Part shown: positions 31,921 to 39,137 of the stretch, piece after piece
Layout of the letters: each line of letters opens with the position of its first letter
Position numbering within the stretch: position 1 is the stretch's first letter
Origin: Candidatus Thorarchaeota archaeon
Lineage (GTDB): Archaea; Asgardarchaeota; Thorarchaeia; Thorarchaeales; Thorarchaeaceae
Assembly (NCBI GenBank): GCA_004524595.1
Contig: SDOA01000019.1
Coordinates: forward strand, 1-42,269
Direction: 5' to 3'
Length of the DNA stretch: 42,269 nt
Notes under the pieces: model-generated
Seen by the model: only the letters and a program-made list of their open reading frames with translations
What the model was told of the DNA's origin: nothing
Databases searched by the model: none
Program-made: the position numbers and the translations under genes

Positions 31921-32712
31921 ATGGCAGAACATGAGAAGAATGAATTCTCCAACCTAGGTCCTGGATATGAAGGTGTAGGGCAATTCTATGATCTTTTTGC
32001 GGACAACTCTGACTTGCCATTCTATCTTCAATACGCTCGCGAAGCTGGTTCTCCCATTCTTGAGATTGCTGCTGGAACTGGTCGAGTGGCCTTCATGCTT
32101 GCGCGGAAAGGTTTCGAGGTTGTGGCTCTTGAAAATTCTCCTTCAATGCTTGAGAAGGCCAGAGAAAAACTTGAACGAGAACCTCCAGAATCTGCAAGAA
32201 GAATTACAATAATACAAGGTGACATGACCAAATTTGAAATAAACCGGAAATTCTCTCTGATAATCATTCCTGCGTCTTTTGGCCATGCTCTCACATCAGA
32301 GGCTCAACTATCTACTCTGAAGTGCATTTACAATCACTTACAGGAAGGTGGAATATTCATCCTTGATCTTTTTCCTGGAGCTCTCCAACATGAGCATGCC
32401 ACTTTTACCGATAGCCCTATCCTTCTACTTGATGGAACAGCTGTTGAGAGACACGGTGAGATTCACTCGGATTTTCTGAAACAGATAATGCGAGTAGACC
32501 TCCGTTATATTGTTCGTAATCATAAACAGGAGATGATTGAGGATATTCGTGTTGTTTCCTACGCAGCTTTACTATTCAATAGAGAAGTCGATCTTCTTCT
32601 AAGACTATCTGGATTCGAAGTGGTAAGAGAACTGGGAAGTTTTGAATGCGAACCATATTCTTCAGAAAGCGTTAGAAGGATATTTGTTCTGGAAAAAAGA
32701 GTTTGTGATTAG
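31921..32712 (+). CDS. Class I SAM-dependent methyltransferase
   Basis: A 263-residue protein with a Rossmann-type SAM site: motif I LEIAAGTGR (about 47-55), the acidic loop VVALENSPSMLEKA, motif with GDMTKF, and FSLIIIPASFGH followed by LQEGGIFILDLFPG. The C-terminal part is all-beta plus helix and would form the substrate pocket. Substrate unknown. A TATA-like CTTTAATATG near 31880 suggests its own promoter, although it follows fwdA by 59 bases in the same direction. The gene ends at a strong terminator. Confidence 0.85.
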   Translation: MAEHEKNEFSNLGPGYEGVGQFYDLFADNSDLPFYLQYAREAGSPILEIAAGTGRVAFMLARKGFEVVALENSPSMLEKAREKLEREPPESARRITIIQGDMTKFEINRKFSLIIIPASFGHALTSEAQLSTLKCIYNHLQEGGIFILDLFPGALQHEHATFTDSPILLLDGTAVERHGEIHSDFLKQIMRVDLRYIVRNHKQEMIEDIRVVSYAALLFNREVDLLLRLSGFEVVRELGSFECEPYSSESVRRIFVLEKRVCD

Positions 32713-32713
32713 T

Positions 32714-32738
32714 AAAAAGGGGAATTAATCCCCTTTTT
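32714..32738. terminator. Bidirectional hairpin terminator
   Basis: AAAAAGGGGA and TCCCCTTTTT form a perfect 10-bp stem around ATTAA, starting two bases after the methyltransferase stop. It has T-runs on both strands and lies between two convergent genes, so it can end transcripts from both sides. Confidence 0.85.
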
Positions 32739-32779
32739 ATAATTCTGTCAATTATTGGTGAAGGCTATTTTTGTGTATA

Positions 32780-34021
32780 CTACTCCAAGTCTTGAGGTGG
32801 TGGTAGTGAATCTACTTTTTGAGGTTCTTCACGAAATACAACGCCACTCTCGGACTCTAAGCTCTCTGTGTAGAGTACTTTACCCTCTACAATAGCATCA
32901 CGTTCAATGTAAATTCTATGTCCATAGATACTTCTAACCCTTGCGCGTTCTTCTATTCGAATATCTTCTCCGTACAGGGACTCGGTTCGTGCACGTTCGC
33001 GTATCAGAATCTCTTTTGATTCAACAAATCCCTTCACTTCTGCTCGTTTTCCAATCCTGAAACCATCAATTGCCTTGATATATTCTGCAGCTACTTCCCC
33101 GCCCACAATGATTCTGAAAGTATCAATTCGACCCTCAGCCCTCAGGGTGCCTCCAACTTTGATTTTGTCATCACATTTCAGATTACCACCAATTGACGCA
33201 GTGCCGCCAACATTCAACCCGCTTACGAGTTCAAGATCTCCTTCAGTTTTTACAGTGCCGCCAACGTCAATGGATCCTCCTTTTGCATAACCCTCGATTT
33301 TTACAGTGCCACCAACATCAATCTCACCAAACTCTAGGTTTCCTTCTGACTTGAATGCACCTCCAATATCAATGTTAGTGATCTTCGAACCATCACCTAC
33401 CTTTGCAGATCCGCCTACATCAAGTTCTGTGATTTCGATTGCACCTTCAGCTTTGAAGCTTCCACCAACAGAAACTTTTTTGAGAGTTCCTGTCACTACT
33501 TTTGCAGATCCACCTGCGTCGAGTTCATCAACCTCAATTCTTCCGTGTACGGATACTGAAGCACCACCAGCAACTCTTTCTGCTTTACAATCTCCCCCAA
33601 CTTTGACAGAAGCTCCACCAGTTATTCTCTGGGCTTCTGCATTTCCATCAACTTTGATTGATGCACCTCCTTTTGCAGAAACGCAATTGAGATTACCACC
33701 AACATTTAAACTGGCACCTGCCTCAACATCACGAGTTTCAAGATTTCCTTCGATTTCTATCGAACCTTTTCGAACGTCTACAGATTTTGTCGCTATCAGG
33801 TTTCCTCTGACTACAATACGGTCTCTCGTCTTGAGTTCGATTTTTTCACATCTAAGTGAACCATCAATTTCAAGTTCATCATTGACAAACAAGGTTCCTG
33901 AGATTACTATCTCGTTGCCTTGTTGAGGTCTGAGTATTCTGCAGTTTCGAATCTCAACATCTCCCTCAACAGTCCCGAGTACGACTTCGTTTTCATTTTT
34001 GAATTCTAACTTACTTGCCAT
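32780..34021 (-). CDS. Bactofilin-like beta-solenoid protein
   Basis: A 413-residue protein, nearly all made of about 18-20-residue repeats with recurring VGG/GG-x-x-K and x-G-D/N-L cores (SVGGSFKAEG, VGGTVKIEG, VGGTVKTEG and similar). This pattern predicts a right-handed beta-solenoid like bactofilins and other polymer-forming proteins. The C-terminal 80 residues change to R-E-R-A-R-x-x-S-L-Y-G-type repeats, then a short acidic/Pro tail. No signal peptide or membrane helix, so it is cytoplasmic, possibly a filament or scaffold. The ATG at 34021 follows AGGTGA, and a TATATATG box lies at 34069-34077 on the minus strand. A palindrome sits directly behind it. Confidence 0.82.
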   Translation of the reverse strand: MASKLEFKNENEVVLGTVEGDVEIRNCRILRPQQGNEIVISGTLFVNDELEIDGSLRCEKIELKTRDRIVVRGNLIATKSVDVRKGSIEIEGNLETRDVEAGASLNVGGNLNCVSAKGGASIKVDGNAEAQRITGGASVKVGGDCKAERVAGGASVSVHGRIEVDELDAGGSAKVVTGTLKKVSVGGSFKAEGAIEITELDVGGSAKVGDGSKITNIDIGGAFKSEGNLEFGEIDVGGTVKIEGYAKGGSIDVGGTVKTEGDLELVSGLNVGGTASIGGNLKCDDKIKVGGTLRAEGRIDTFRIIVGGEVAAEYIKAIDGFRIGKRAEVKGFVESKEILIRERARTESLYGEDIRIEERARVRSIYGHRIYIERDAIVEGKVLYTESLESESGVVFREEPQKVDSLPPPQDLE

Positions 34022-34068
34022 TCTAGTCTTCACCTGCAATTATCATCTATGTAATCTGTCCATTTTTC

Positions 34069-34077
34069 ATATATAAG
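34069..34077 (-). promoter_or_regulatory. TATA box of the beta-solenoid gene
   Basis: The minus strand reads TTATATATGA, about 48 bases before ATG 34021, giving a start site near 34047. Confidence 0.55.
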
Positions 34078-34081
34078 GCAG

Positions 34082-34111
34082 AGTCACAAATTGAAGTCAC
34101 AAGTTGTGACT
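34082..34111. promoter_or_regulatory. Operator candidate: palindrome plus direct repeat
   Basis: AGTCACAA at 34095-34102 and TTGTGACT at 34104-34111 form a perfect 8+8 palindrome around one G. A further AGTCACAA lies at 34082-34089, 13 bases away. The cluster is just upstream of the TATA box of the beta-solenoid gene, so it could bind an activator or repressor. The neighbouring winged-helix protein is a candidate. Confidence 0.55.
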
Positions 34112-34137
34112 AGCTGAGGAGTATCACTTTGGAGTTC

Positions 34138-34476
34138 TCACATCCCCATTATTGGCTCGGGAATAGGCATTCCGACGAGTGTGGCCATTCTCTTATACAA
34201 CTCAAGATACTGATGACCCCTCACTGTCACTTTGTAGACACGCATTCCCTCGTCATCATCTTCTTCAAGTAACCCTCTCTCACATAGCTCCGTTATAGAC
34301 TCCTTTGCTCTATCTACAGGCATGTTAGTAGATCTTGCTGCTCGCGTTAGGGGGCAAAATCCCCATATGTAGACAACACGTAAGAGCTCTGCATAGATAT
34401 CATAACGTGTTCGCTTCTGAAGCTCCTTTTTACCCCGTTTCTTTACAAGTTCCTCAAAAGCTTCTTCGTCTGACAT
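34138..34476 (-). CDS. Small winged-helix DNA-binding protein (HTH_45/ArnR1-like)
   Basis: A 112-residue protein starting at ATG 34476 (MSDEEAFEELVKK); an upstream Met would add 5 residues. The segment RYDIYAELLRVVYIWGFCPLTRAARSTNMPVDRAKESITELCERGLLEE is a winged-helix with its recognition helix at about 55-75, and the wing strands are RVYKVTVRGHQYL. The TxxGxxYL ending is typical of short archaeal transcription factors. Upstream of the beta-solenoid gene on the same strand with its palindromic site between, so it may regulate that gene. Confidence 0.78.
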   Translation of the reverse strand: MSDEEAFEELVKKRGKKELQKRTRYDIYAELLRVVYIWGFCPLTRAARSTNMPVDRAKESITELCERGLLEEDDDEGMRVYKVTVRGHQYLELYKRMATLVGMPIPEPIMGM

Positions 34477-34608
34477 TCTTAAACCTCTCACATTGAAACG
34501 ATGAATCAGGATTAAAGTCTACTGTAACATGCCAGATTATTCCACTGATTATCCACCAATAACTCTTATGACCGTTGAAACTTGTCCTAAGATAAGCCGG
34601 GATGAGCA

Positions 34609-35343
34609 GTGATACAGTGTCTATACATAATCAAGAGTGATGGAGAACCGCTCTATGGAAAATCACTCGAAGAAGTATCTTGTATTGACATGCACAGTCT
34701 TCCACATTATGTAAAGAACAGCGTTGCACTCTTTCACTCTCGCTCTAGCACCTCTTCAGAGAAAGTATATACTCTCCAACATGATGAGTCTCTTTGGGCA
34801 TATGCATTCTTTAACTCGTTCGCCCTTGTAGCATTAGCGCCCACAAAGCAAAATCTTGTGAACCTCAAGTATATGTTGTTATCAATTGGACGTAAAATTG
34901 CACATGAATATGGTGCGATCATACAATCTTGGAACAGCGACATGTCTGATCTTATGATTGTCGAAGAGATTATTGATCGATATACTTCAATTGACCTTAC
35001 TCCTATGTCTCCTGAAACCTTGGAAAAAATCGATGCTCTCATTGATAGTGCACTTGAGAGACCTGAGATTGCATTTGTAGGTATTTTTGATTCAAGGGGG
35101 AAAATGGTGCGTGGTAATGTTCCGGAGATACATCTATTCAGAATTGAGGTTGAGATATCACAAGGTGTAATCAAACCTGTGATAGATATTGTTCCTACAA
35201 GCATTGTTTCTGGTGATAATAAAGTGCAGATGCTCCGTGTCAATTCTCTTACAGTTGCGGCTGCTTCATTATCAACTGAGAGCACCCTGAATGCTATTTC
35301 TACAGTCAGTGAGATTGCACACACTCTAAATGATCTTGTGTAG
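34609..35343 (+). CDS. Probable longin-like plus roadblock/LC7-like two-domain protein
   Basis: A 244-residue protein. The first about 110 residues read like a longin/profilin-like fold (MIQCLYIIKSDGEPLYGKS start, FFNSFALVALAPTK strand and a long terminal helix). The second half resembles a roadblock/LC7 domain: a helix LEKIDALIDSALERPEIAF, the strand pair VGIFDSRGKMVRGN, then a strand and the long C-terminal helix AISTVSEIAHTL. Both folds act as small-GTPase partners in eukaryotes and are expanded in Asgard genomes, so it could bind a GTPase such as the fusion at 1193-3544. GTG 34609 is the start. The fold call is by pattern only. Confidence 0.55.
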   Translation: MIQCLYIIKSDGEPLYGKSLEEVSCIDMHSLPHYVKNSVALFHSRSSTSSEKVYTLQHDESLWAYAFFNSFALVALAPTKQNLVNLKYMLLSIGRKIAHEYGAIIQSWNSDMSDLMIVEEIIDRYTSIDLTPMSPETLEKIDALIDSALERPEIAFVGIFDSRGKMVRGNVPEIHLFRIEVEISQGVIKPVIDIVPTSIVSGDNKVQMLRVNSLTVAAASLSTESTLNAISTVSEIAHTLNDLV

Positions 35344-35391
35344 ACTGATTTATCTTGCTTCATGTAACATTATATCTAGAGGGAGAATATT

Positions 35392-36060
35392 TTGAATTCT
35401 GAGGAAATGTTGGAGAGGGTTGAAGCATTACTAAGGCAATGTGATATACGCTGTCGCTTGTCTGACGATTTGGAATCACGGTTAAAAGAGTGCGAGGAAG
35501 CGAGACATCTCTTAGATTCTCTTAAGGGTGTTTCACAAGTAATTGCGATGCGTCGCTTAGCACTTCTCTCGCAATGTATTATCCAGGAATCCTTTGTTCT
35601 CGATGCTCTTGGACTATCTGAGAAAAATATAGAGCTCGCAAAAGAAGCTTTGAATCTAGCAAAAGACTCGAAAGATCCTGTTCAGATTGCACGAGCGCAC
35701 CTATGTCTTGGAATTCATCTCTTGAATTCAGGGGAGCTTCTTGATGCCGAGAGCTATTGGGTGAAAATTCTTCTTGAAGCTGAAGAATATTCCACTGATA
35801 CAAGGATGCAGAAAGTCGTAGGTAGAACCCTCATAGTACGGGGTCATGTCTCGAACGCAAAGGGTCTCTTTGCTCAAGCAATTGAAATTCTTGATGATGC
35901 AATTCAAACGCTCGAACTTGTAGGTGATAAAATTGGCATAGCAGAAGCCTACGAGTTGATGTCTAAGGTATATCATAATTTGAATGATCCTGTATCAACT
36001 GATTGCTGTCTAAAACGGGCAGATGAGTTCAAAGAGATGGCAAAATCTGACCTTGCATAA
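35392..36060 (+). CDS. TPR-like helical repeat protein
   Basis: A 222-residue all-helical protein with at least three TPR-like units between about 75 and 215: NIELAKEALNLAKDSKDP, ARAHLCLGIHLLNSGELLDA, and AIEILDDAIQTLELVGD followed by GIAEAYELMSKVYHNLND. TPRs mediate protein-protein contacts. The N-terminal 70 residues are helical without clear repeats. The start is TTG 35392 after GAGGGAGAA; ATG 35407 is the alternative. It follows the longin/roadblock-type gene by 48 bases on the same strand, so the two may be partners. Confidence 0.75.
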   Translation: MNSEEMLERVEALLRQCDIRCRLSDDLESRLKECEEARHLLDSLKGVSQVIAMRRLALLSQCIIQESFVLDALGLSEKNIELAKEALNLAKDSKDPVQIARAHLCLGIHLLNSGELLDAESYWVKILLEAEEYSTDTRMQKVVGRTLIVRGHVSNAKGLFAQAIEILDDAIQTLELVGDKIGIAEAYELMSKVYHNLNDPVSTDCCLKRADEFKEMAKSDLA

Positions 36061-36124
36061 CCTTTGGCAAAAGACAAAAGTAGGAGACCTGTTGCTTACA
36101 TTGAATATAAGGAGAGGTTTCTAA

Positions 36125-36745
36125 ATGCTCATTGTTGGAATTTCAGGAACGCCAAAACATGAAAAATCAAACACACAGTTTCTATTATCCGAAGCATTGG
36201 AAGCTGCGGCTGAAGTTGAGTCTATTGATACACTGTTACTAAACATCAGTGATTATGAGATACACCACTGTACTGGTTGTGACTCCTGTGTCAGGAAAAG
36301 ACCCTGTCCTGAGAGTGCTCATGATGATATACCCAAGATCGAAGAAAAACTGCGACAGGCTGATGGAATAATTATTGCAGCTCCTTCCTATTTTACATCA
36401 GTCCCTGGAGTTCTAAAAGACTTCATTGACCGCTCAAGAGCCATGAAGATGCTTGATCATCAATTGAAGGACAAAGTCTTTGGTGCATTAACATATGCAG
36501 GCCTCAGATATGGCGGACAAGAACATGTAATTGATGTTCTTAATAGATATGCGCTAGGTCAAGGGATGATAGTTGTGGGAGCTGTTGGCAGTCCTGTCCG
36601 ACATGGAACTTTTGGTTCTGGAAGTCTTCAAACCGATGAAGGTTCTTGGAGGTCTGCTTCTGCAGATGAACTGGCAATTGAAGGGAGTATCCTTCTTGGT
36701 AAGCGAGTTGCTGATATGGTATTAAGGATCAAGAAATCGGGGTAA
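36125..36745 (+). CDS. Iron-sulfur flavoprotein, NADPH-dependent FMN reductase family
   Basis: A 206-residue flavodoxin-like protein. GISGTPKHEKSNT near the N-terminus binds FMN phosphate, and APSYFTSVPGVLKDFIDR is the typical FMN loop. The cysteine cluster C49-x2-C52-x2-C55-x5-C61 fits the compact [4Fe-4S] site of Isf-type flavoproteins. It passes electrons from ferredoxin or NAD(P)H to an unknown acceptor. An AAGGAGAGG ribosome site lies 8 bases before the ATG. It is followed after 4 bases by the cobalamin adenosyltransferase gene, so it may supply the cob(II)alamin-reducing electrons that such enzymes need. Confidence 0.88.
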   Translation: MLIVGISGTPKHEKSNTQFLLSEALEAAAEVESIDTLLLNISDYEIHHCTGCDSCVRKRPCPESAHDDIPKIEEKLRQADGIIIAAPSYFTSVPGVLKDFIDRSRAMKMLDHQLKDKVFGALTYAGLRYGGQEHVIDVLNRYALGQGMIVVGAVGSPVRHGTFGSGSLQTDEGSWRSASADELAIEGSILLGKRVADMVLRIKKSG

Positions 36746-36749
36746 AGGC

Positions 36750-37313
36750 ATGATTCGGGATACATCACCAAGACTCCTGCAGATATACACCGGAGATGGT
36801 AAAGGAAAGACAACCTGTGCACTAGGCGCTGGTCTACGAGCAGCAGGGCATGGACTGGAAGTTCTTGTTATCTCATTTATGAAAGCCAAAGTGGCAATTC
36901 GTGGCGACGGCATCGATATTAACTATGGGGAGTTCAAGGCAGTTGATCTTATTCCGAATTTTACCATTGTCCCCGTAGGTCGAGAGACCTTTGTGGATAA
37001 GCACAATCCAGACCCAATTGATGTAGAGATGGCTCAGAACGGGCTCAGACTAGCTCAAGAAGCTCTTCAGAAACACAAATGCGATGTTCTAATTCTTGAT
37101 GAGATTAACGTTGCAGTGGAATGGAATCTAATATCGTTAGAGGATCAGCTTGGACTAGCAGATATGAAACCTACGGACATTGAGCTCATTATGACTGGTC
37201 GTTATGCACGTCAGGAAATCATGGATATTGCTAATCTAGTGACAGAGATGAAGGAGATCAAACATTATTATTCAACTGAGAAGATTCCTGCTCGTAGAGG
37301 ATTTGAATTCTGA
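36750..37313 (+). CDS. Cob(I)alamin adenosyltransferase, CobA/BtuR type
   Basis: A 187-residue P-loop enzyme that makes adenosylcobalamin. The reversed-orientation P-loop GDGKGKTT at 15-22 follows LLQIYT, as in CobA/CobO. The substrate segment VLILDEINVAVEWN and the TGRYARQEI segment are the other hallmarks. It is tightly linked to the flavoprotein upstream and to the B12-dependent mutase downstream. Product AdoCbl would be the cofactor of that mutase. Confidence 0.93.
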   Translation: MIRDTSPRLLQIYTGDGKGKTTCALGAGLRAAGHGLEVLVISFMKAKVAIRGDGIDINYGEFKAVDLIPNFTIVPVGRETFVDKHNPDPIDVEMAQNGLRLAQEALQKHKCDVLILDEINVAVEWNLISLEDQLGLADMKPTDIELIMTGRYARQEIMDIANLVTEMKEIKHYYSTEKIPARRGFEF

Positions 37314-37337
37314 TTCAAACGTGAACAAAATTCCAAA

Positions 37338-37368
37338 TCGAACACTTAATATTAATAGCGCTGTTCGA
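37338..37368 (+). promoter_or_regulatory. Mutase promoter framed by an inverted repeat
   Basis: TCGAACA at 37338-37344 and TGTTCGA at 37362-37368 are perfect 7-base arms around 17 bases that contain the TATA-like TTAATATTAATAG. The start site would fall near 37376, before the GGAGG at 37385-37389 and ATG 37398. A protein bound to both arms would enclose the TATA box. Confidence 0.5.
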
Positions 37369-37397
37369 AGTCTTGTTCTAATTTGGAGGCGTTCTTC

Positions 37398-39080
37398 ATG
37401 GGTACTGAGAGGAATTTGGATGATATTCGGAAAGCCTACGATAATTGGGAGAGAGAAACCCTTGGTCCACACCAGAAGGAAAATCCCGACCGCAGAGAGG
37501 ACTTCGTTACCACATCAAGTCGTCCAATTAAAGCAATTTACACGCCACTTGATGTACCTAAATTTGATTATTTGAAAGACCTCGGTTTTCCAAGTGAGTA
37601 TCCCTATACACGTGGTGTCCAGCCAAGCATGTATCGAGGGCGCATCTGGACCATGCGTCAATTCGCTGGAATGGGTACCGCTGAAGAATCGAATGCGCGA
37701 TACAAGTTCCTTCTAGCTAATGGACAGACTGGGCTCAGTGTTGCTTTCCATCTTCCAACAATTTTTGCTAGAGATTCGGATCATCCTTTTTCACATGGTG
37801 AGGTTGGCAAACTTGGAGTTGCGATTGATACCCTAAAGGACATGGAGATTCTCTTTGATGGTATTCCTCTGGACAAGGTTACAACTTCAATGACAATAAA
37901 TGCACCTGCATCGATTCTGCTTGCCATGTACCTGGTCGCAGCTCAGAAACCAGGTTTTTCACCTGATAAAATCGGGGGCACAATTCAGAATGATCTTCTG
38001 AAAGAGTATATGGCACAAAAGTCCTGGATTCTAGCACCTACTCCTTCGCTTCGCATTATTGGAGACATTATGGAATATGCAACAAAGAATATTCCACGAT
38101 GGAACACCATTTCGATATCCGGCTATCATATTCGCGAAGCTGGTTCAACTGCAGCTCAAGAGCTAGCATTCACTCTTCTTAGTGGGATGGAATATGTAAA
38201 GGTCGGTATGAAACATGGTCTTGATGTCGATGACTTTGCACCACGTCTATCTTTCTTCTTTAATGCACACAATGACATTTTTGAAGAAGTTGCTAAATAC
38301 AGAGCTGCACGGCGAATCTGGGCGCGTGAAATGAATGAGACCTTTGGAGCTAAGAAAGAGAGGTCTCTCTGGATGCGGTTCCATACTCAGACTGCTGGTT
38401 GTTCGTTAACTGCACAACAACCAATGATGAATATTGTACGCACTGCATATCAAGCATTAGCTGCCGTTCTAGGAGGCACTCAATCGCTTCATACAAATTC
38501 GATGGATGAGGCGCTCTGTCTTCCCACTGAAGAGGCTGTTCGAGTGGCACTTCGGACACAGCAGATTCTTGCACATGAGAGCGGAGTAGCCAACACGATT
38601 GACCCTCTAGCTGGTTCATATTATATTGAAGCTCTCACAAACGACATGGAAGAGGAAGCGTACAAATACTTTGAGACGGTAGACGCACTTGGTGGCGTGG
38701 TGGCTGCTATTGAAAAAGGTTTCTTCCAGAGGGAGATTGCTGAGGCTTCGTATCGTTATCAGAAAGAGATCGATGATGGAAAACGCATCGTTGTCGGGGT
38801 CAATGATTACGTCCTCGAAGGCGAACAGATCACTATTCCAGTCCTAAAGATTGACGAAGAGGTAGAACGTCGACAGATTGCGAGGACTCAGAAGATACGG
38901 AAAGGTCGTGATAACAAGAAGGTTGATGAAGCTCTTGATGGTCTCAGAAAGGCATCAGAGGGTGAGGAGAATGTGATGCCACACATCGTGGATGCTGTCA
39001 GGGCATATGCTACCATTGGAGAGATATTCCAGGTGTGGCGTGACCTCTGGGGTGAATGGGACGAGCCAAAGATCTTCTAG
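37398..39080 (+). CDS. Acyl-CoA mutase large subunit, isobutyryl-CoA mutase-like
   Basis: A 560-residue B12-dependent mutase large subunit with the substrate-binding TIM barrel but no cobalamin-binding domain, so a separate small subunit must exist elsewhere. Family motifs: TMRQFAGMGTAEESN, SMTINAPA, SISGYHIREAG, APRLSFFFN and LGGTQSLHTNS. At the two specificity positions methylmalonyl-CoA mutase has Tyr89 and Arg207; here they are Phe89 and Gln207, as in isobutyryl-CoA mutase. AFHLPT carries His118 where relatives usually show Asp. ATG 37398 is fixed by GGAGG eight bases upstream. It probably interconverts isobutyryl-CoA and butyryl-CoA. The adenosyltransferase gene lies just upstream. Confidence 0.85.
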   Translation: MGTERNLDDIRKAYDNWERETLGPHQKENPDRREDFVTTSSRPIKAIYTPLDVPKFDYLKDLGFPSEYPYTRGVQPSMYRGRIWTMRQFAGMGTAEESNARYKFLLANGQTGLSVAFHLPTIFARDSDHPFSHGEVGKLGVAIDTLKDMEILFDGIPLDKVTTSMTINAPASILLAMYLVAAQKPGFSPDKIGGTIQNDLLKEYMAQKSWILAPTPSLRIIGDIMEYATKNIPRWNTISISGYHIREAGSTAAQELAFTLLSGMEYVKVGMKHGLDVDDFAPRLSFFFNAHNDIFEEVAKYRAARRIWAREMNETFGAKKERSLWMRFHTQTAGCSLTAQQPMMNIVRTAYQALAAVLGGTQSLHTNSMDEALCLPTEEAVRVALRTQQILAHESGVANTIDPLAGSYYIEALTNDMEEEAYKYFETVDALGGVVAAIEKGFFQREIAEASYRYQKEIDDGKRIVVGVNDYVLEGEQITIPVLKIDEEVERRQIARTQKIRKGRDNKKVDEALDGLRKASEGEENVMPHIVDAVRAYATIGEIFQVWRDLWGEWDEPKIF

Positions 39081-39097
39081 ATCCTTATCCCTTAGTT

Positions 39098-39137
39098 ACT
39101 TGATGAAGATAAGATTCTATTCGTATCAAGTGTTTTT
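39098..39137 (+). terminator. Terminator behind the mutase gene
   Basis: ACTTGAT at 39098-39104 and ATCAAGT at 39125-39131 form a 7-bp stem with a 20-base loop, then T5 at 39133-39137. It overlaps the end of the convergent binding-protein gene. Confidence 0.45.

Noticed and set aside
33000..33800. Repeat array or CRISPR-like periodicity
   Set aside because: The periodic DNA pattern simply encodes the VGG repeats of the beta-solenoid protein; there are no constant repeats with unique spacers.
33306..33926. 206-codon plus-strand ORF opposite the beta-solenoid gene
   Set aside because: It is a Pro/Ser-rich shadow produced by the repeats of the real gene on the minus strand.
37398..39080. Calling the mutase a plain methylmalonyl-CoA mutase paired with the VOC protein as its epimerase
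   Set aside because: Phe89 and Gln207 argue for isobutyryl-CoA, and the VOC gene is 18 kb away in a different context.
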